In this document: positions 5,355-9,049 of the stretch, piece by piece
Numbering within the stretch: position 1 is the stretch's first letter
Layout: every line of letters starts with the position of its first letter
Assembly: GCA_913049525.1 (NCBI GenBank)
Contig: CAJWYZ010000050.1
Span: forward strand, 1-9,049
DNA from: an uncultured Fidelibacterota bacterium
GTDB taxonomy: Bacteria > Fidelibacterota > Marinisomatia > SCGC-AAA003-L08 > D37C17
Reading direction: 5' to 3'
Length of the DNA stretch: 9,049 bases
Made by a program: the position numbers and the translations under genes
The notes under the pieces: generated by a model
Seen by the model: the letters and a program-made list of their open reading frames with translations, nothing else
Told to the model about the DNA's origin: nothing
The model's database searches: none

Positions 5355-5736
5355 ATCGAACGGGTATTAAGTGCCCTAAAATATATCCCAATACAATTCC
5401 TGTTAACAGGGTAATGGTTATGAGACGATGGCTCATAATATCTCTGCCGTACCCTTTCTTTATGGCATAGGCTGAAGTAAAATAACCCATTCCATTTAAT
5501 AACCAAAAAAATGGTATAGTAAAAACCTTTACAATCAATGGTCCTATAATAGGAACCAATCCAACCAGCGTAGTTAATCCAACAAATACATTCGTTATAA
5601 ATCCTAATAACAGGGTGATAATTGTAATTGCCCTTACATCTAAATTGAAAGCCAACATTAAATATACTGAAATACCAATACCCAATAAGGTAAGTATTGT
5701 TTTCGGATTAGATTTGATGAATTGACCTAATTTCAT
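5353..5736 (-). CDS. Uncharacterised 127-residue multi-pass membrane protein
   Basis: The ATG at 5736 is preceded by AAGGAG with a 9-base gap. Hydropathy suggests four membrane segments, at about residues 13-30, 36-60, 62-84 and 105-123. A basic loop with GYGRDIMSHR (about 95-104) would face the cytoplasm. No catalytic motif is visible and I recognise no family. It begins 54 bases after the stop of the membrane glycosyltransferase on the same strand, with no terminator between, so it is probably the last gene of that operon. A role at the same membrane, for example as an accessory to glycan or lipid handling, is inference from position only. A bidirectional terminator follows immediately. Confidence 0.7.
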   Translation of the reverse strand: MKLGQFIKSNPKTILTLLGIGISVYLMLAFNLDVRAITIITLLLGFITNVFVGLTTLVGLVPIIGPLIVKVFTIPFFWLLNGMGYFTSAYAIKKGYGRDIMSHRLITITLLTGIVLGYILGHLIPVR

Positions 5737-5790
5737 TAAATTGGACTCCTTATAAAATTTTGTAATAGATTATTGAATTGTTATCCACTC

Positions 5791-6915
5791 TTATCGTCCT
5801 TTCCAACTAAGTTGATTTGCGAAAAAACTACCTATACCCATACAAACAATATAGGGAATATGTATTATAAACCAGAATGCAAAATCCAAAACTTGAATCT
5901 GCTTATCAAGCTGGCGAATTCCAACAAAATATAAAATAAATTCAATGATTAAATGAATTGAGAAAAACTTGGTGAAGGTGGTGAGATAATAGGGGTTATA
6001 AAAAATTCCCGCGAAAAGTGTAACTAATAATAAAAGTGGCAATAAAAAGGTTGCCAGAATCGATAGAAAAAATACAGGGTTAAATTTCCACATAAGATTT
6101 GCGTCTCCTGCCCACCTCATTCTTTGTTTGAAAAATGAGAACCAACTTGTTTCTTGTCGGGAAATGATTCGGCAACTGGGCTTATCTGCAAATAATATAT
6201 TAGCAGATTTATAATTTCTGCAAATCTGGAGAAAAAGAGAATCATCTCCCTGTAACTCTTTAGCTATTTGAGTAAAACCTCCTGCTGAATTAAAAAGACT
6301 CTTCCGATATGCCTGATTCTGCCCAGTACTTGCCCATGCACTTCCTGAATTTGTTGTTCCCCGAGCTGCAATCATGAGCATTAAAAAATCTAATGCTTGA
6401 AATCGTGTTACCCATTTCTTACCCCTATCTACTTCCGAGTAGCCCACAACATAATCTACATCATCTTCAAAATAAGATGCCATCCCTGCTACCCATCCTG
6501 AATCGAGCCTGCAATCCACATCTGTAAAGAGCAACCATTCATTTTTTGCTTTATTAATTCCAGCATCCAAAGCTCGTTTTTTATGAGTGAGTGGGGGGCT
6601 TCCATTTGAAGAATTTTCAATAATAAATCGTTTATCAGTTGCAGATATTTCTTGAATTATTTTTCCTGTAGAATCAGTCGATTCATCATCAACCAAAATA
6701 AATTCTACCTCACCTAAATAATCCTGTGCAGAAAGATCCTCAATTAAATTGGGAAGGGATTTTTCACCATTTCTAATTGCAATAATTACGGATATAGCCG
6801 GTGTATCCTTAGAATTTCCCTTTGAATCTGAAAATAAATTCCCAGCAATAAACCAAAGAATCATCCCAAAGTAGTATAGTAATGAGCCTAAGGTTAAATA
6901 TATAATTATGTCCAT
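5791..6915 (-). CDS. Membrane-anchored family 2 glycosyltransferase
   Basis: I take the ATG at 6915 (374 residues, MDIIIYLTLG). An ATG at 6978 in the same frame would add 21 residues overlapping the previous gene and is less likely because the membrane anchor starts at 6915. There is an N-terminal membrane helix (3-25), then a GT-A catalytic domain: ISVIIAIRNGE (about 41-51), VDDES (75-79, nucleotide-sugar Asp), TDVD (131-134, the metal-binding DxD), QGDD (222-225, base-type acid) and QRMRW (264-268, the acceptor-site Q-x-x-R-W motif). Three hydrophobic segments follow (about 279-305, 318-332, 345-365). The Q-x-x-R-W motif is shared with cellulose-synthase-like and hopanoid or lipid glycosyltransferases. 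It likely transfers a sugar to a lipid or polysaccharide on the inner face of the membrane; donor and acceptor are unknown. It starts 26 bases after the cysteine-synthase-type gene. Confidence 0.88.
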   Translation of the reverse strand: MDIIIYLTLGSLLYYFGMILWFIAGNLFSDSKGNSKDTPAISVIIAIRNGEKSLPNLIEDLSAQDYLGEVEFILVDDESTDSTGKIIQEISATDKRFIIENSSNGSPPLTHKKRALDAGINKAKNEWLLFTDVDCRLDSGWVAGMASYFEDDVDYVVGYSEVDRGKKWVTRFQALDFLMLMIAARGTTNSGSAWASTGQNQAYRKSLFNSAGGFTQIAKELQGDDSLFLQICRNYKSANILFADKPSCRIISRQETSWFSFFKQRMRWAGDANLMWKFNPVFFLSILATFLLPLLLLVTLFAGIFYNPYYLTTFTKFFSIHLIIEFILYFVGIRQLDKQIQVLDFAFWFIIHIPYIVCMGIGSFFANQLSWKGR

Positions 6916-6941
6916 ATTACAGGATGATTGAACCCAATGGA

Positions 6942-7901
6942 TTAAGCTACTTCGAGGAACCCCTGTTCTTCCATCCACTCATCATCTACAAATTTGCTGA
7001 GATAATTACGAATGGAATCTGGAAGCATTACCAAACATTTATCTCCCTTTTTCAGGTGGCTTGCTACCTGAATTGCCGCCCATACAGCACCGCCAGAAGA
7101 ACCTCCAATAAGCAGTCCTTCTTCTTTCACAATACGGCGTGCCATTTGAAATGACTCCGGATCAGGCAGTTTAATATATTCATCAATAAGGTCGTTATTC
7201 AATACATCGGGGAAAAAATCGTACCCTATGCCCTCTACATGATAGGGATAGACTTCATCACCACCGCCAAGAATTGATCCGAAAGGATCCACGCCAATAA
7301 TGGTAATTCCCGGACGTTCTTCTTTTAGGCGTTTTGCCATACCAGTAATGGTTCCGCCAGTACCAACTCCAGCCACCACCATTTTCAGTGAATCATCAAA
7401 ATCATCTAATATCTCCTGAGCTGTACCAGCATAATGGGCATCAGGATTTGCCGGGTTGGAATACTGATCTAATATGTGAGAATTAGGTATTTCAGACTGC
7501 ATTTTTTTTGCTACGCCAATATGACTTTCTGGGGAATCCCAAGCTGCTTCGGTGGGAGTTCGAACAATCTCAGCCCCCAAGGCTTTCAATACCACTTCTT
7601 TTTCTTTGCTCATCTTTTCAGGCATAGTAATAATCATTCGGTACCCTTTTACAGCAGCAACCAATGCCATGCCGATACCCGTATTTCCAGAAGTAGGTTC
7701 TATGAGTGTATCTCCCGGTTTTATACGCCCCTCTGTTTCGGCTTTTTCCACCATTTTTTTCCCAATGCGGTCTTTGACGGAACCACCGGCACTTAAATAT
7801 TCACATTTTCCATAGAGATCACATTCTAATTCAGCGCCAATTCGATTTAATTTCACAATAGGAGTCTTTCCGATTGCACCTAATATATTTTCTAGAATCA
7901 T
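6942..7901 (-). CDS. Cystathionine beta-synthase-like / cysteine synthase, PLP enzyme
   Basis: This 319-residue fold-type II PLP enzyme carries SVKDR with the PLP-binding Lys43, PTSGNTG (69-75, substrate loop), GTGGT (180-184, phosphate cup) and PDS (294-296) near the pyridine nitrogen. Several stretches track cystathionine beta-synthase more closely than CysK/CysM: PEKMSKEK (94-101), [18 protein letters not shown] (114-131), VEGIGYDF (222-229), [10 protein letters not shown] (261-270) and the ending [12 protein letters not shown]. It lacks both the haem-binding N-terminus and the C-terminal CBS regulatory pair, so it would be an unregulated core. It therefore makes either cystathionine from serine and homocysteine or cysteine from (O-acetyl)serine. 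Start ATG 7901 has AAAGGAA 6 bases before it. It is probably first in an operon with the glycosyltransferase. No cystathionine lyase gene is in the window. Confidence 0.88.
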   Translation of the reverse strand: MILENILGAIGKTPIVKLNRIGAELECDLYGKCEYLSAGGSVKDRIGKKMVEKAETEGRIKPGDTLIEPTSGNTGIGMALVAAVKGYRMIITMPEKMSKEKEVVLKALGAEIVRTPTEAAWDSPESHIGVAKKMQSEIPNSHILDQYSNPANPDAHYAGTAQEILDDFDDSLKMVVAGVGTGGTITGMAKRLKEERPGITIIGVDPFGSILGGGDEVYPYHVEGIGYDFFPDVLNNDLIDEYIKLPDPESFQMARRIVKEEGLLIGGSSGGAVWAAIQVASHLKKGDKCLVMLPDSIRNYLSKFVDDEWMEEQGFLEVA

Positions 7902-7918
7902 GTTATTCCTTTAATTTT

Positions 7919-7989
7919 TTTATTACCACAAAGGCAATGAGGCACGGAAAAATAGTCTCTCCATGGCATTCAGTCTCTGTGGTTTATAA
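7919..7989. repeat. Imperfect inverted repeat with ACCACARAG ends
   Basis: The left end TTTATTACCACAAAG and the reverse complement of the right end (TTTATAAACCACAGAG) match apart from a 1-base indel and two mismatches; both arms continue with AATG-containing text. The shape (ACCACAAAGGC...GAGGCACGG... and its complement CTCTGTGGT) resembles the dispersed ACCACAGAG-type intergenic repeats I recall from many environmental bacterial genomes. It lies just upstream of the PLP-enzyme gene and could fold as an RNA stem in its leader. Membership in a repeat family is inferred from memory. Confidence 0.45.
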
Positions 7990-8104
7990 ATACAGCCTTG
8001 AATAAGGGTATGAAATTTAAAACAGACTGCCTTGTGATGTGAAAGGAATAACACTTTCCAAGAATTTAACTACGAATGAACACAAAATTAAATCCGTTGA
8101 GATG

Positions 8105-8151
8105 AGGTCTCCTCGTCCGGTATTACCAGTAAAAGAGGACCTAAGTGTCCT
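8105..8151 (+). repeat. Imperfect inverted repeat with two competing stems
   Basis: AGGTC (8105-8109) pairs with GACCT (8138-8142), continued by CTC (8112-8114) with GAG (8135-8137). The top contains GGTATTACC. The bases AGGAC (8136-8140) can instead pair with GTCCT (8147-8151) in a 5-pair stem. The two folds exclude each other. It may be part of a dispersed repeat or a leader structure of proC; I cannot tell which. Confidence 0.3.
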
Positions 8152-8210
8152 TCCAAAAACAGCCTACTCCAAAACGGATAAACACGTGGGTTTTTCCCTA
8201 CATGCAAATA

Positions 8211-8224
8211 AAGGATTAATCCTT
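8211..8224. promoter_or_regulatory. 14-bp perfect palindrome upstream of proC
   Basis: AAGGATTAATCCTT is an exact palindrome of 14 bases ending 61 bases before the proC start. It could be a repressor or activator site, or a chance structure. No regulator is visible to pair with it. Confidence 0.3.
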
Positions 8225-8285
8225 CCATTTTTCTCCCCTAAATTTCCCTCATAATTATACATAAAATCCATATAGAGGAAAAATT

Positions 8286-9049
8286 ATGAGTACATCAAAT
8301 TTAGCTGTTTTGGGCTGTGGAAACATTGGTTCTGCCATTGCAAAAGGGTTCATAAAGTCTGGAATGACTGCAGATAATATCACACTCACTCGCAGAAAAT
8401 TGGAACCCTTAACAGAACTAGCTGAGGCTGGTTTCCAAACCAGTATTGATAATGCAAATGCAGTACAAAATGCTAAAATCATTCTTCTCACAGTACTTCC
8501 CAGCCAATTAATGGATTTACTGGATGATATCTCTTCAAGCCTCAGCGAAAACCACCTACTTATTTCAATTGTGTCTGGGGTGTCCATTACTGAAATTCAG
8601 GAAAAAGTTGGAAAAGACATTCCCATAATTCGAGCCATGCCCAACACTGCAGCGGTTTTATGCGAATCCATGACCTGCCTCTCTTCCCTTCCTCAGTTTT
8701 CTCAGGAACTGAAAACGGCTCAAACGCTTTTTGAGAAAGTAGGTAATACTTTGGTAATTGATGAAACACAAATGGCATCGGCTACGGCTCTCTGTGCCTG
8801 CGGAGTGGCATTCTTTCTCCGGGCAATTCGTGCGGCTTCACAAGGAGGAATTGAAATTGGTTTTCATTCTGATGAAGCCTTTACCATTGCCGCCCAAACT
8901 GCACGAGGCGCTGCTACATTACTTTTAGATAATGACAGCCACCCAGAAGCAGAAATTGATCAAGTCACAACTCCAATGGGAGCCACCATTGCGGGCCTCA
9001 ATGAAATGGAGCATCAGGGTTTCAGTTCTGCCATGATCAGGGGTATCAC
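8286..9049 (+). CDS. proC: Pyrroline-5-carboxylate reductase, 3' end beyond the window
   Basis: Last step of proline synthesis: NAD(P)H-dependent reduction of pyrroline-5-carboxylate, in the cytoplasm. The ATG at 8286 has GAGGAAAA 6 bases upstream. 254 codons are present and the frame runs off the right edge. Visible features are the Rossmann dinucleotide motif GCGNIGSAI (10-18), RAMPNT (116-121), a C-terminal dimer-domain helix ATALCACGVAFFLRAIRAASQGG (166-188), and VTTPMGATIAGLNEME (227-242). The usual SGSGPA of E. coli-type ProC is replaced by ACGVA, and SPGGTT by TPMGAT. I recall such variants in Bacteroidota-side ProC proteins. Perhaps 10-20 residues are missing at the end. Its neighbour across the intergenic region is another amino-acid enzyme on the opposite strand. 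Confidence 0.93.
   Translation, partial: MSTSNLAVLGCGNIGSAIAKGFIKSGMTADNITLTRRKLEPLTELAEAGFQTSIDNANAVQNAKIILLTVLPSQLMDLLDDISSSLSENHLLISIVSGVSITEIQEKVGKDIPIIRAMPNTAAVLCESMTCLSSLPQFSQELKTAQTLFEKVGNTLVIDETQMASATALCACGVAFFLRAIRAASQGGIEIGFHSDEAFTIAAQTARGAATLLLDNDSHPEAEIDQVTTPMGATIAGLNEMEHQGFSSAMIRGI

Larger units (their letters stand above)
7902..8285. other. 384-base divergent intergenic region with repeat-like elements
   Basis: This stretch separates the leftward PLP-enzyme gene from proC. A GTG-started frame (8039-8254) is present but looks fortuitous. The region holds an imperfect 70-base inverted repeat (7919-7989), an ACTACGAATGAACACAAA string near 8069-8086, an imperfect inverted repeat at 8105-8142 with an overlapping small stem at 8136-8151, and a 14-base palindrome at 8211-8224. 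Promoters for the two flanking genes must lie here but I cannot fix their boxes with confidence. Confidence 0.55.

Noticed and set aside
5306..5506. 66-codon minus-strand frame overlapping the 127-residue membrane protein
   Set aside because: It shares the strand with the better supported membrane protein in another frame and runs through the terminator stem.
6916..6978. Longer glycosyltransferase starting at ATG 6978
   Set aside because: The extra 21 residues overlap the PLP-enzyme coding region, lack homology-like features and precede the natural membrane anchor starting at 6915.
7476..7815. Plus-strand frames of 106 and 87 codons within the PLP-enzyme gene
   Set aside because: Antisense shadows of a gene with all catalytic motifs in place; they mutually overlap and read as low-quality Phe/Ser text.
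8039..8254. 71-codon plus-strand frame upstream of proC called as a gene
   Set aside because: GTG start without a convincing ribosome site, overlaps repeat-like DNA, and no recognisable domain. Kept only as a finding.
8255..8778. Minus-strand frames of 110 and 63 codons within proC
   Set aside because: They lie antisense to proC, whose motifs and ribosome site are clear.
1..9049. tRNA, rRNA, CRISPR or transposase genes
   Set aside because: I saw no cloverleaf with a GTTCGA-type T arm, no regularly spaced repeats and no transposase-like protein on either strand.

Overview
This is an AT-rich bacterial chromosomal segment, probably from a Gram-negative member of the FCB (Fibrobacterota-Chlorobiota-Bacteroidota) group. 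The reasons are an Omp85-type outer-membrane protein, a ProC whose C-terminal motifs read like the Bacteroidota-side subfamily, and several genes without a visible Shine-Dalgarno sequence. Candidatus Neomarinimicrobiota is a plausible home, but this is an impression from protein style, not a demonstrated placement. I see no insertion sequence, tRNA, rRNA, CRISPR array or phage module.

Layout: (1) 1-779, plus strand: the C-terminal end of a DegV-like protein followed by plsY (membrane phospholipid synthesis). (2) 776-2029, minus: a small Omp85 protein with one POTRA domain, meeting plsY tail to tail with a 4-base overlap. (3) 2112-2336, minus: a 74-residue protein made of two copies of one 26-residue unit, with its own promoter and a strong terminator hairpin. 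(4) 2598-4317, minus: an alpha/beta-hydrolase gene overlapping a metallo-beta-lactamase-fold hydrolase gene by 11 bases. (5) 4318-4751: an AT-rich intergenic stretch with a 17-bp palindrome, a -35-like hexamer and three successive hairpins leading into (6) 4752-5274, plus: two small glycine-rich membrane proteins that are paralogues of each other, separated by a perfect 12-bp hairpin and closed by terminators. (7) 5353-7901, minus: a likely operon of a cystathionine beta-synthase/cysteine synthase core enzyme, a membrane glycosyltransferase of family 2 and a 127-residue membrane protein. (8) 7902-8285: an intergenic stretch with repeat-like elements and a 14-bp palindrome. (9) 8286 to the right edge, plus: proC, nearly complete.

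Most genes are housekeeping or envelope functions: phospholipid acylation, an outer-membrane barrel, sugar transfer at the membrane, and sulfur amino-acid and proline synthesis. The least explained part is the paralogous small membrane protein pair with its structured leader (about 4541-5274). The duplicated-unit 74-residue protein and the repeat-like 7919-8254 region come next. Nothing here can be declared a new system from sequence alone, but the small-protein locus is the best candidate for an undescribed function.
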